Part shown: in pieces, positions 8,300 through 14,653 of the stretch
Layout of the letters: every line of letters begins with the position of its first letter
Numbering within the stretch: the first letter of the stretch is position 1
Source: RSA11 sp965652565
GTDB taxonomy: Bacteria > Actinomycetota > Thermoleophilia > Solirubrobacterales > 70-9
Assembly (NCBI GenBank): GCA_965652565.1
Contig: CBFGWL010000064.1
Location: forward strand, 1 to 16,770
Length of the DNA: 16,770 nucleotides
Direction of reading: 5' to 3'
The notes under the pieces: model-generated
What the model saw: the letters and a program-made list of their open reading frames with translations, nothing else
Databases searched by the model: none
What the model was told of the DNA's origin: nothing
Position numbers and translations under genes: made by a program

Positions 8300-8327
8300 C
8301 AGGCGATCTACTACTGCGTATCGCCTG
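8300..8327. repeat. Inverted repeat upstream of nuoJ, possible operator
   Basis: Perfect 8-bp arms CAGGCGAT and ATCGCCTG flank a 12-nt spacer, 38 nt upstream of the nuoJ start. CTACTA occurs both in the spacer and just past the right arm. The repeat is within the 207-nt gap 8263-8469 between the acyl-CoA dehydrogenase stop and nuoJ. I see no gene in that gap; its only other notable item is a weak hairpin (ACCAC / GTGGT, 8350-8366). A regulator-binding site or leader structure is possible. Confidence 0.4.
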
Positions 8328-8469
8328 CTACTAAGCCAGAACGCAACTAACCACCCAGCGTGTGGTCAACTCGGCGCCCGGCGGACGGACATGTGACGAA
8401 AGGCGCACGGCTGACCGCCCCCGACCGCGCTGCCGGGTGGTGCGCGCCGAGCGTCCGAGGTGCGTGCGC

Positions 8470-9633
8470 CTACAGCCCGTACGTCCGCGCGACGATCTCG
8501 CGCTGGATCTCGTTCGTGCCGCCGTAGATCGACATGACGAGCGTGTTGCGGACGTGGCGCTCCATGTCGTACTCGGTCGCGTAGCCGTAGCCGCCCATCA
8601 TCTGCATCCCTTCGAGGGCACAGCGCTTGGCGAGCTCCGTCGCCTTGAGCTTCGCCATCGAGGCCTCGCGCGGCAGCATCCGCTGCGGATCCTCGTCCAC
8701 CTTGCGCGCCACGTCGTAGATCAGCAGGCGGGTGGCCTCGAGCTCGGTCGCCAGATCGGCGACGCGGTGCTTGATCGCCTGGAACGAGCCCACGGGCCGG
8801 CCGAACTGCTCGCGCTCCTTGATGAACGCGAGCGCGTCGTCGAACGCCCGCTGCGCCGCGCCGAGCCCGGTCGCCGCGAGGATCAGCCGCTCCACGTTGA
8901 GCCCGGCCATGAGCTGCATCCAGCCGCCGTTGACCTCGCCGAGCACGCGGTCGGCGGGCACGAAGCAGTCGGTTAGGAACACGTCGTTCACCTCGCGGCC
9001 GCCCATCGTCTGGATGCCGCGTACCTCGAGCCCGTCGCTGCCCGCGGGCACCGAGATCATCGAGAGCCCGTCGTGCTTGCCGCCCGAGTTGTCCGTGCGG
9101 CAGACGACCAGGATGTGGTCGGCGATGTGCGCGGCCGAGATCCACGTCTTCTGGCCGTTGAGCACGAACCCGCCGTCGCGCTCCTCGGCCCGGCACGAGA
9201 GGTTGCCCACGTCGGAGCCCGCCTCGGGCTCCGACATCGCGATCGCCTCCACGCGCCCGCGCGCGATCCCGCCGAGGATCTCCTCCTTCTGCTCGTCGGT
9301 GCCGAAGCGCTCGTACGCGCAGGCGACGATCAGCGAGACGCCGTAGCCGGCGATCGGCACCAGGCCGCGCGCGGTCTCCTCCAGGAACAGGCAGGCGTCG
9401 ACCATGCCGCCGCCCGAGCCGCCCCAGCGCTCGTCGATCGCGACGCCGAGCCAGCCGAGCTCGGCGAGCTTCTCGTAGATCTCCTGGTTGTGGAGCTCCG
9501 TGTAGCCCTTCGTGAGCTGCTCCCGCTGCTCGGGCGTGCCGACCTCCCGCGCGCAGAAGTCGCGCAGCGCGGCCACGAAGTCGCGCTGCTCGTCGGTGAG
9601 GCCGGGCGGGGTGCTGGCGGTGATCTCGCTCAT
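8470..9633 (-). CDS. Acyl-CoA dehydrogenase (FAD-dependent), IVD-like catalytic base
   Basis: 387 aa, normal family length. N-terminal helical domain with LTDEQRDFVAALRDF; middle beta domain with the signature AMSEPEAGSDVGN (132-144) and TWISAAH; C-terminal helical domain with REQFGRPVGSFQAIKH (274-289) and MQMMGGYGYATEYDMERHVR. It oxidises the alpha-beta bond of an acyl-CoA, passing electrons to ETF. The Glu used by medium-chain enzymes (YEGT) is Gly371 here (YGGTNEIQ). Glu248 in LNVERLILAATGLG sits where isovaleryl-CoA and long-chain enzymes carry their base, so the enzyme should be active. The start at 9633 gives the usual N-terminus and lies 5 nt after the thiolase stop; longer in-frame starts overlap the thiolase. 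Substrate unknown. Confidence 0.93.
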   Translation of the reverse strand: MSEITASTPPGLTDEQRDFVAALRDFCAREVGTPEQREQLTKGYTELHNQEIYEKLAELGWLGVAIDERWGGSGGGMVDACLFLEETARGLVPIAGYGVSLIVACAYERFGTDEQKEEILGGIARGRVEAIAMSEPEAGSDVGNLSCRAEERDGGFVLNGQKTWISAAHIADHILVVCRTDNSGGKHDGLSMISVPAGSDGLEVRGIQTMGGREVNDVFLTDCFVPADRVLGEVNGGWMQLMAGLNVERLILAATGLGAAQRAFDDALAFIKEREQFGRPVGSFQAIKHRVADLATELEATRLLIYDVARKVDEDPQRMLPREASMAKLKATELAKRCALEGMQMMGGYGYATEYDMERHVRNTLVMSIYGGTNEIQREIVARTYGL

Positions 9634-9638
9634 CCGCT

Positions 9639-10847
9639 TCAGGCTACGGCGGGCTTGTAGATCGAGACGACCGCCGCGCCGCCAAGCCCGATGTTGTGCT
9701 GCAGAGCGACCTCCGCGCCGTCCACCTGGCGGGCGTCGGCCTCGCCGCGCAGCTGCCACGTGAGCTCGGAGCACTGGGCGAGCCCGGTCGCGCCGAGCGG
9801 GTGGCCCTTGGAGATCAGCCCGCCCGAGGGGTTCACCACGGGCCCGTCACCGCCGTAGGTGGTCGCCTCGGCCTCGACGAGCTTGTGGCCCTCGCCCTCC
9901 TCCGCCAGCCCGAGCGCCTCGTAGGTGATCAGCTCGTTGGCGGAGAAGCAGTCGTGCAGCTCGATGACGTCGACGTCGTCGGCGCCGACCTCGGCCTCCT
10001 CGTAGGCGCGGCGCGCGGCCTCCTTCGACATGTCGTAACCGACGATGCGCATGCAGTCGGTCTCATCCGCGAAGGTCGAGCTCAGGTCGGTGACCATCGC
10101 CTGGCCCGCGATCTCGATCGCCCGCTCCCACAGATCGTGCTCGTCGACGTAGCGCTCCGAGGCCACGATCGCGCACGCCGCGCCGTCGGAGGTCGGCGAG
10201 CACTGCAGCTTCGTGAGCGGGTCGTGGATCATCCGCGACTCCTTGATCTCCTCCAGCGTGTAGGAGTCCTGGAACTGCGCGTAGGGGTTGTTGACCGAGT
10301 GCTTGTGGTTCTTCCAGCCGATCCACGCGTAGTGATCGGGCTCTGACCCATAGCGCTGCATGTGATCGCGGCCCGCGTTGCCGAACATCTGCGGCGCGAA
10401 CGGCGACTCCTCGGGGGCGCGCAGCTCGAACATGCGCTGCATGTGCTTGTCGAGCGCGGGCGTGCGGTCGGTGTACTTCATGCCGAGCGAGCCCTTCTCC
10501 ATCTTCTCGAAGCCCAGCGCCATCGCCACGTCGGCGATCCCGCCGCGGATGGCCTGGCGGGCGAGGAAGAGCGCGGATGAGCCCGTCGAGCAGTTGTTGT
10601 TCACGTTCACGACGGGCACCCCGGTGAGGCCGAGCTGGTAGACGGCGCGCTGGCCGTAGCTCGAGTCGCCGTAGCAGTAGCCCGCGTAGACCTGCTCGAC
10701 GTCGTCGTAGGCGACGCCGGCGTCGGCGAGCGCCCGCTCGCCGGCCTCCTTCGCCCAGTCCGGATAGTCGCCTTCCTTCGTGCCCGGCTTGTCGAACTTC
10801 GTCATGCCGACGCCGATCACGAAGGTGCGGTTGCCCTGCTTGGTCAT
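9639..10847 (-). CDS. SCP-x/lipid-transfer type thiolase (acetyl-CoA acetyltransferase family)
   Basis: 402 aa from the ATG at 10847 (MTKQGNRTFVIGVGMTKFDK). Thiolase-fold landmarks are clear: nucleophile Cys86 in VNNNCSTGSSAL, the SCP-x type His-Asp-Cys-Phe at 298-301, and GHPLGATG at 348-355. Such enzymes cleave 3-ketoacyl-CoA thiolytically, often on branched or sterol side-chain substrates, or act as aldolases when joined to a DUF35 partner; no such partner is seen here. The frame extends further upstream but those 62 residues are Arg-rich and lack any family match, and they overlap the divergent promoter region. It is followed 5 nt later by the acyl-CoA dehydrogenase. Control by the divergent TetR protein is likely. 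Confidence 0.92.
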   Translation of the reverse strand: MTKQGNRTFVIGVGMTKFDKPGTKEGDYPDWAKEAGERALADAGVAYDDVEQVYAGYCYGDSSYGQRAVYQLGLTGVPVVNVNNNCSTGSSALFLARQAIRGGIADVAMALGFEKMEKGSLGMKYTDRTPALDKHMQRMFELRAPEESPFAPQMFGNAGRDHMQRYGSEPDHYAWIGWKNHKHSVNNPYAQFQDSYTLEEIKESRMIHDPLTKLQCSPTSDGAACAIVASERYVDEHDLWERAIEIAGQAMVTDLSSTFADETDCMRIVGYDMSKEAARRAYEEAEVGADDVDVIELHDCFSANELITYEALGLAEEGEGHKLVEAEATTYGGDGPVVNPSGGLISKGHPLGATGLAQCSELTWQLRGEADARQVDGAEVALQHNIGLGGAAVVSIYKPAVA

Positions 10848-10914
10848 ACCTCTCGATTCCCCTTCCCGAAAAGCTCGCGAACTCCGCCGCGCCCGGCTCG
10901 GGCGGGCTGCGCGC

Positions 10915-10920
10915 AAGATA
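10915..10920 (-). promoter_or_regulatory. Putative -10 element (TATCTT) of the thiolase operon
   Basis: Reverse-strand TATCTT fits TANNNT and directly abuts the 19-bp palindrome, so a bound repressor would block polymerase. It lies 67 nt upstream of the thiolase ATG. No clear -35. Confidence 0.35.
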
Positions 10921-10921
10921 C

Positions 10922-10940
10922 AGAACAAGCGCTCTGTTCT
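10922..10940. promoter_or_regulatory. Palindromic operator between thiolase and TetR genes
   Basis: AGAACAAGCGCTCTGTTCT has perfect 6-bp arms AGAACA / TGTTCT around a centre containing the palindrome AGCGCT. It touches the thiolase -10 and lies 14 nt upstream of the TetR -10. TetR-family repressors usually bind such 15-20 bp dyads in the divergent promoter they control, so autoregulation plus repression of the thiolase operon is the natural reading. Confidence 0.6.
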
Positions 10941-10954
10941 CGTCGCCGCGCTGG

Positions 10955-10960
10955 TACAGT
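10955..10960 (+). promoter_or_regulatory. Putative -10 element (TACAGT) of the TetR gene
   Basis: TACAGT ends 8 nt before the GTG at 10969, consistent with a leaderless or near-leaderless transcript. The operator palindrome occupies the region upstream where a -35 would lie. Confidence 0.4.
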
Positions 10961-10968
10961 CGCGCCCG

Positions 10969-11592
10969 GTGGAAGCGACGAGCACCGGCCGACGCAGGCG
11001 CACGCAGGCGGAGCGGCGCGCGCAGACGCGCAAGCGGCTGCTCGACGCGACGATCCGATCGCTGGTGGAGGACGGCTACGCGGGCACCACGCTGCGCCGG
11101 GTCACCGAGCTCGCCGGGGTCTCGCAGGGCGCCCAGACCCACCATTTCCCGCACCGCGTCGACCTCGTCGCGAGCGCCTTCGAGCACCTCGCCGAGCAGC
11201 GCATCGACCGCTACACGGAGCGCGCCCGCGCGCTCGACGGCGACCGCGGCGAGCGCGTCGAGGCGCTCCTCGACCTGCTCTGGGAGGACTTTTCGAGCCC
11301 GCTTTTCACGGTCGCCGCGAAGCTTTGGGTCGCGGCCGCCGACGACGACGAGCTGCGCAGGCGCCTGGTGCCAGTCGAGCGCCGCATCTACGCCGGCGTG
11401 CGAGAGCTCGCCGCCCAGGTCGCGGGCGAGCTGGCCTCCGAGCCCGGGTTCGACCGGCGGCTGGCCGTCGCGCTCAACGCGATCGCGGGCCTCGCGATGG
11501 TCCGCGCTTTCGATCCGTCGGGTCGCGGGCGCGGCCGGGGCGTTTGGGAGTACCACCGCGAGGCGCTCGCCCGGGTGCTGACCGGCTCCTGA
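10969..11592 (+). CDS. TetR/AcrR family transcriptional regulator
   Basis: 207 aa from a GTG start. The N-terminus is Arg-rich (GRRRRTQAERRAQTRKRLL), followed by the TetR DNA-binding domain: helix 1 about 18-34, then GYAGTTLRRVTELAGVSQGAQTHHFPHR with the helix-turn-helix at about 43-62. The remainder is an all-helical ligand/dimerisation domain without family-specific motifs I recognise. GTG is preferred over the frame's earlier starts because those run through the divergent promoter and operator, and because TACAGT ends 8 nt upstream. It is divergent from the thiolase/acyl-CoA dehydrogenase pair, so it probably represses them and responds to an acyl-CoA-like ligand; that is inference from position. 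Confidence 0.9.
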   Translation: MEATSTGRRRRTQAERRAQTRKRLLDATIRSLVEDGYAGTTLRRVTELAGVSQGAQTHHFPHRVDLVASAFEHLAEQRIDRYTERARALDGDRGERVEALLDLLWEDFSSPLFTVAAKLWVAAADDDELRRRLVPVERRIYAGVRELAAQVAGELASEPGFDRRLAVALNAIAGLAMVRAFDPSGRGRGRGVWEYHREALARVLTGS

Positions 11593-11610
11593 GCGGCGCG
11601 GTCTCCGCTC
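11591..11610 (+). terminator. Hairpin at the TetR stop codon
   Basis: GAGCGG / CCGCTC form a perfect 6-bp stem with an 8-nt loop, starting inside the TGA stop. No T tract follows directly (a short ATATTT occurs 8 nt later). It may be a weak terminator in the 59-nt gap before the LAL gene. Confidence 0.3.
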
Positions 11611-11651
11611 GTGCGCCATATTTCCCGCGGGGGGGTAGGGATGAGCGTGAG

Positions 11652-14381
11652 GTGAGCGCGAGGCAATCACACCCCGCCGGTCAGGTTGAGGTCGTCGGCC
11701 GCGAGGCCGAGCTCGCGGTGCTGACGAGGGCGCTCGAGCGCGCCGCGGAGGGCCAACCGCAGGCGGTGCTCGTCACGGGCGCCGCGGGCATCGGCAAGAG
11801 CGCGCTGCTGCGCGCCGCCCTGGCCTCCTGGGAGGGCGCGCTGGTCGCGGGGAGCGGCGACGAGGACGAGGCGCACCTCGAGTTCGCCCTGCTCGAGCAC
11901 CTGTTGCGGGGGCAGCCCGTTGAGGACGGCGCCGGGGTGCCCCGACCGGGAACCGAACCCTTCCGCGCGGCCCAGCCCCTGCTGGAGCTCTTCGAGACCG
12001 CCGAGCCGCAGCGCCCGCTCGCGGTCGTCGTCGACGACGCGGGCTGGGCCGACCTGCCCTCGCTGCAGGCGATCACCTTCGCGGCGCGCCGTTTGCGTGC
12101 GGAGCCGGTTGCGCTGCTCGTCGCCTGCCGGGACGACTCGCTGGAGCGCCTACCGACCGGGCTCGTGCGCGTCGCCGACGGCAGCGCCGGGCGCATCGAC
12201 CTCGACGGCCTCGACGTGGACGCCGTCGCGGCCGTCGCCGCCCGCGCGTACGGGCGTCCGCTGCCCGCCAAGGCGGCCGCGCGGCTGCACGACCACACGG
12301 GCGGCAACCCGCTGCACGTCGGCGCGCTGGTGCGCGAGGTGCCGTTCGAGCGGATGACCGCGCCGGGGCCGCTGCCGGCGCCGCGCTCGTTCGCGACCCT
12401 CGTGATCTCGCGGCTCGCGTCGTGCTCGGACGAGGCGCAGCGCATGATCACGGCGCTCGCGGTGCTCGGCCGCGAGGCTCCGCTGGACGCCTGCGCGCGC
12501 GTCGCCGGCGTCCGCGAGCCCGTCGCCGCGGTCGACGAGCTCGTCCGCCACAGGCTCGTCGAGCTCAGCGACGGCGACCCGGAGCTCGCCGTGCGCTTCG
12601 CGCACGACCTCGTCCACGCCAGCGTGCTCGGGGATCTCTCGCCCGGGGAGCGCACGCGCTTGCACGCCGCGGCGGCGACGGTGACGAGCGGCGAGCGCGC
12701 GCTTCAGCATCGGATCGCGGCGGCAGCCGGTCCCGACCCCGCCCTGCTCGCCGAGGTGCGCGCGGCGGCTGAGGAGCGGGCCGGCCGGGGCGCGTTCGAG
12801 ACCGCGGCAGAGCTCCTCGAGGCGGCCGTTGGGCTCGCGGCCGACGAGGCCGAGCGCGAGGACGTCGCGATGGCCGCGATCGCGCACCGGCTCAGGGTGG
12901 CGCGCCCGCCCGGCCCGCTCGCCGATGAGCTGCCCGGCTATCGGGAGAGCCCGACCCGCGGCTATCTGCTGGGCCGCCTCGCGCTCGTCTCCGGGCGTCC
13001 GCACGAGGCGGACGCCCATCTGCGGGCGGCGTGGCAGGAGCTCGAGGAGGGGCACCCGCTGCGACCGGAGGTCGCCGACACCCTCGCCCTGGTCGCGGAG
13101 AACGACGGGCGCTGGGACGAGGTGATCGACTGGGCGCGGCGCGCGCTCGACGCGGGAACCCAGTCGATCCACTCGCCGGTGCTGCTCGTCCTGGGGGTCG
13201 CGATGACCGCGGGCGTCGACGCCGCCGAGGCCGAGATGTCGAGGTTGCTCGGGAGCAAGAGCGGTGGCGCCCGCGCCGGCGCTCGCCTCGGGCGCGGCAT
13301 CGCGCGCGTCTACGCCAACGACTTGGAGGGCGCCCGCGACGACCTCGCCGCGGCGGCCACGCTCCCCGAGATCCAGGGTTCGATCATCGCGATGGTGAAC
13401 GCGCGCGGCTACATGGCCGAGTGCCACTACCGTGCGGGCCGGTTCGCTGCGGCGCTGACGGTCGCCGAGGCGATCGGCTCGATCGCCGACGACGCCGATC
13501 AGCCCTGGCTGGCGGTCATGCCCCAGGCCACCGCCGCCTACGTGCTGGCAGCGCGCGGTGAGCTCGAGCGCGCGACCGAGTACGCGCAGGCCGCCGCGCG
13601 GGCCGCGGAGGCCGCGGATCTGATGCCCGCTCGCCTCTGGGCGCAGCAGGCGCGCCTGCGCATCGCGGCGGCGGCGGGGGAGGGCGACCGCGTCGTGGCG
13701 ATCGGCGATGAACTGCGTTCGACCCCAATGGGCGCCTTCCCGGAGTGGGTCCACCGCTGGCGCGCGACGTACGTGGAGGCCCTGATCGCCGCGGAGCGCC
13801 TCGCCGATGCCGAGGAAATCGTCGCCGAGCTCGAGGCGGAGGCGAGCGCTGGCGGTGACGTCGCCGTCGCGGCCGACGCGGCCCGGGCACGCGGAACCCT
13901 CGCGGACGCGCGCGGCGACGCGGAGGCCGCGGAGCGGGCGTTCGCGGCGGGGCTCGCCCTCGACCCGGTCGCCTCGGGCCCCTTCGAACGCGCAAGGCTG
14001 GAGCTGGCTGCAGGCGCTTATCGGCGGCGCGCCGGTCAGCGCCGCGCGGCGCAGGCGACGCTCACGGCCGCGCTCGAGCGGCTGACCGCAATGGGCGCGC
14101 GCCCCTGGATCGAGCGCTGCGAGCGCGAGCTACAGGCTTGCGGGCTGCGGCCCGCCAAGCGCTCGGCGCCGCGCGCGGGCGTCGATCTCACCCCGCAGGA
14201 GCGGATGGTCGCCCACCTCGTTGCCACCGGCGCGACGAACCGCGAGGTCGCTGCCGAGCTCGTCCTCAGCGTCAAGACGATCGAGCATCACCTGGGGCGG
14301 ATCTACCGCAAGCTCGGCATCCGCTCGCGCACGGAGCTCGCCGCGATGCTGGCGGGTCCCGACGACGGCCCCGAGCGCTGA
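11652..14381 (+). CDS. LAL-type LuxR family regulator with AAA/STAND ATPase domain
   Basis: 909 aa from the GTG at 11652. Layout: VVGREAEL entry motif (14-21); Walker A TGAAGIGKS (42-50, Lys49); Walker B VVVDDAGWAD (125-134); a winged-helix/STAND region; then a long Ala-rich helical TPR-like array to about residue 830; finally a LuxR/GerE helix-turn-helix at about 844-904 (LTPQERMVAHLVATGATNRE, then the recognition helix VKTIEHHLGRIYRKLGI). These MalT-like proteins are ATP-dependent activators that assemble on binding an inducer. No target operon is evident besides itself and the small gene downstream. The start is uncertain: no other in-frame start makes sense without overlapping TetR, and a four-codon ORF (11641-11655) overlaps it. 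Confidence 0.92.
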   Translation: MSARQSHPAGQVEVVGREAELAVLTRALERAAEGQPQAVLVTGAAGIGKSALLRAALASWEGALVAGSGDEDEAHLEFALLEHLLRGQPVEDGAGVPRPGTEPFRAAQPLLELFETAEPQRPLAVVVDDAGWADLPSLQAITFAARRLRAEPVALLVACRDDSLERLPTGLVRVADGSAGRIDLDGLDVDAVAAVAARAYGRPLPAKAAARLHDHTGGNPLHVGALVREVPFERMTAPGPLPAPRSFATLVISRLASCSDEAQRMITALAVLGREAPLDACARVAGVREPVAAVDELVRHRLVELSDGDPELAVRFAHDLVHASVLGDLSPGERTRLHAAAATVTSGERALQHRIAAAAGPDPALLAEVRAAAEERAGRGAFETAAELLEAAVGLAADEAEREDVAMAAIAHRLRVARPPGPLADELPGYRESPTRGYLLGRLALVSGRPHEADAHLRAAWQELEEGHPLRPEVADTLALVAENDGRWDEVIDWARRALDAGTQSIHSPVLLVLGVAMTAGVDAAEAEMSRLLGSKSGGARAGARLGRGIARVYANDLEGARDDLAAAATLPEIQGSIIAMVNARGYMAECHYRAGRFAAALTVAEAIGSIADDADQPWLAVMPQATAAYVLAARGELERATEYAQAAARAAEAADLMPARLWAQQARLRIAAAAGEGDRVVAIGDELRSTPMGAFPEWVHRWRATYVEALIAAERLADAEEIVAELEAEASAGGDVAVAADAARARGTLADARGDAEAAERAFAAGLALDPVASGPFERARLELAAGAYRRRAGQRRAAQATLTAALERLTAMGARPWIERCERELQACGLRPAKRSAPRAGVDLTPQERMVAHLVATGATNREVAAELVLSVKTIEHHLGRIYRKLGIRSRTELAAMLAGPDDGPER

Positions 14382-14384
14382 TTA

Positions 14385-14396
14385 GGGGAAAACCCC
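14385..14396 (+). repeat. GGGG-AAAA-CCCC inverted repeat after the LAL gene
   Basis: A perfect 4-bp G/C stem with an AAAA loop begins 4 nt after the LAL stop and lies 38 nt before the small ORF. There is no T tract. It could be a minimal terminator or pause hairpin, or a dyad for a helix-turn-helix protein such as the LAL regulator. A second palindrome, CGCCCGCGGGCG, follows at about 14411-14422. Confidence 0.35.
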
Positions 14397-14434
14397 GACG
14401 CGAAGGAGCGCGCCCGCGGGCGAGGCTTATGGCG

Positions 14435-14620
14435 ATGCGATACGAGCTCGAGATCCAGTCGCTGTCCGGGGGGACTGCGCGCGGGACCGTCTCAAGGGAG
14501 GGATCCGTGCCGCAGCCATTCAGCGGCTGGCTCGAGCTCCTTCGCATCCTCGAGGACCGCAATCCTCGGCCTGCTGCTCAGGACGCCGAGGACGAACCTC
14601 GTCCCGACGAAGAGGGGTAG
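14435..14620 (+). CDS. Small acidic protein (61 aa), unrecognised
   Basis: Begins MRYELEIQSLSGG, continues through a short predicted beta region (TARGTVSREG), then QPFSGWLELLRILED and an acidic, Pro-rich tail ending RPDEEG. The aromatic-hydrophobic PFSGWLELL helix followed by an acidic tail looks like a small alpha/beta protein rather than noise. I choose the second ATG (14435) because GAGG lies 9 nt upstream; the ATG at 14429 would place it only 3 nt away and adds two residues. It starts 53 nt after the LAL stop on the same strand and may be co-transcribed. It resembles, from memory, short actinobacterial hypothetical proteins with an FxGWLEL motif, but I cannot name a family. Function unknown. 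Confidence 0.6.
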   Translation: MRYELEIQSLSGGTARGTVSREGSVPQPFSGWLELLRILEDRNPRPAAQDAEDEPRPDEEG

Positions 14621-14653
14621 GCGGCCCGCTCTCGGGTGGTCGGCGTCTCCTAC

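Noticed and set aside
8364..8369. TTGACC on the reverse strand as a -35 for nuoJ
   Set aside because: No TANNNT lies 16-18 nt downstream; the hexamer at the right spacing is TTGCGT, a poor -10.
8371..8376. Inactivated acyl-CoA dehydrogenase because YEGT is YGGT
   Set aside because: The alternative catalytic Glu248 typical of isovaleryl/long-chain enzymes is present, so loss of the YEGT Glu is not evidence of inactivity. (The gene itself is at 8470-9633.)
9634..9774. 47-residue N-terminal extension of the acyl-CoA dehydrogenase
   Set aside because: Overlaps the thiolase coding end; the ATG at 9633 gives the family N-terminus and a 5-nt operon junction.
10848..11033. 62-residue N-terminal extension of the thiolase
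   Set aside because: Arg-rich, no match to thiolase N-termini, runs through the operator and the start of the TetR gene; family start is the ATG at 10847.
12150..13754. Reverse open frame of 534 codons opposite the LAL gene
   Set aside because: Arg/Gly/Ala-rich shadow; the forward strand has a full set of LAL domains.
14624..14637. Bidirectional terminator between the small gene and serS
   Set aside because: Only a 4-bp CCCG/CGGG stem plus a wobble pair and no T tract; too weak to call.
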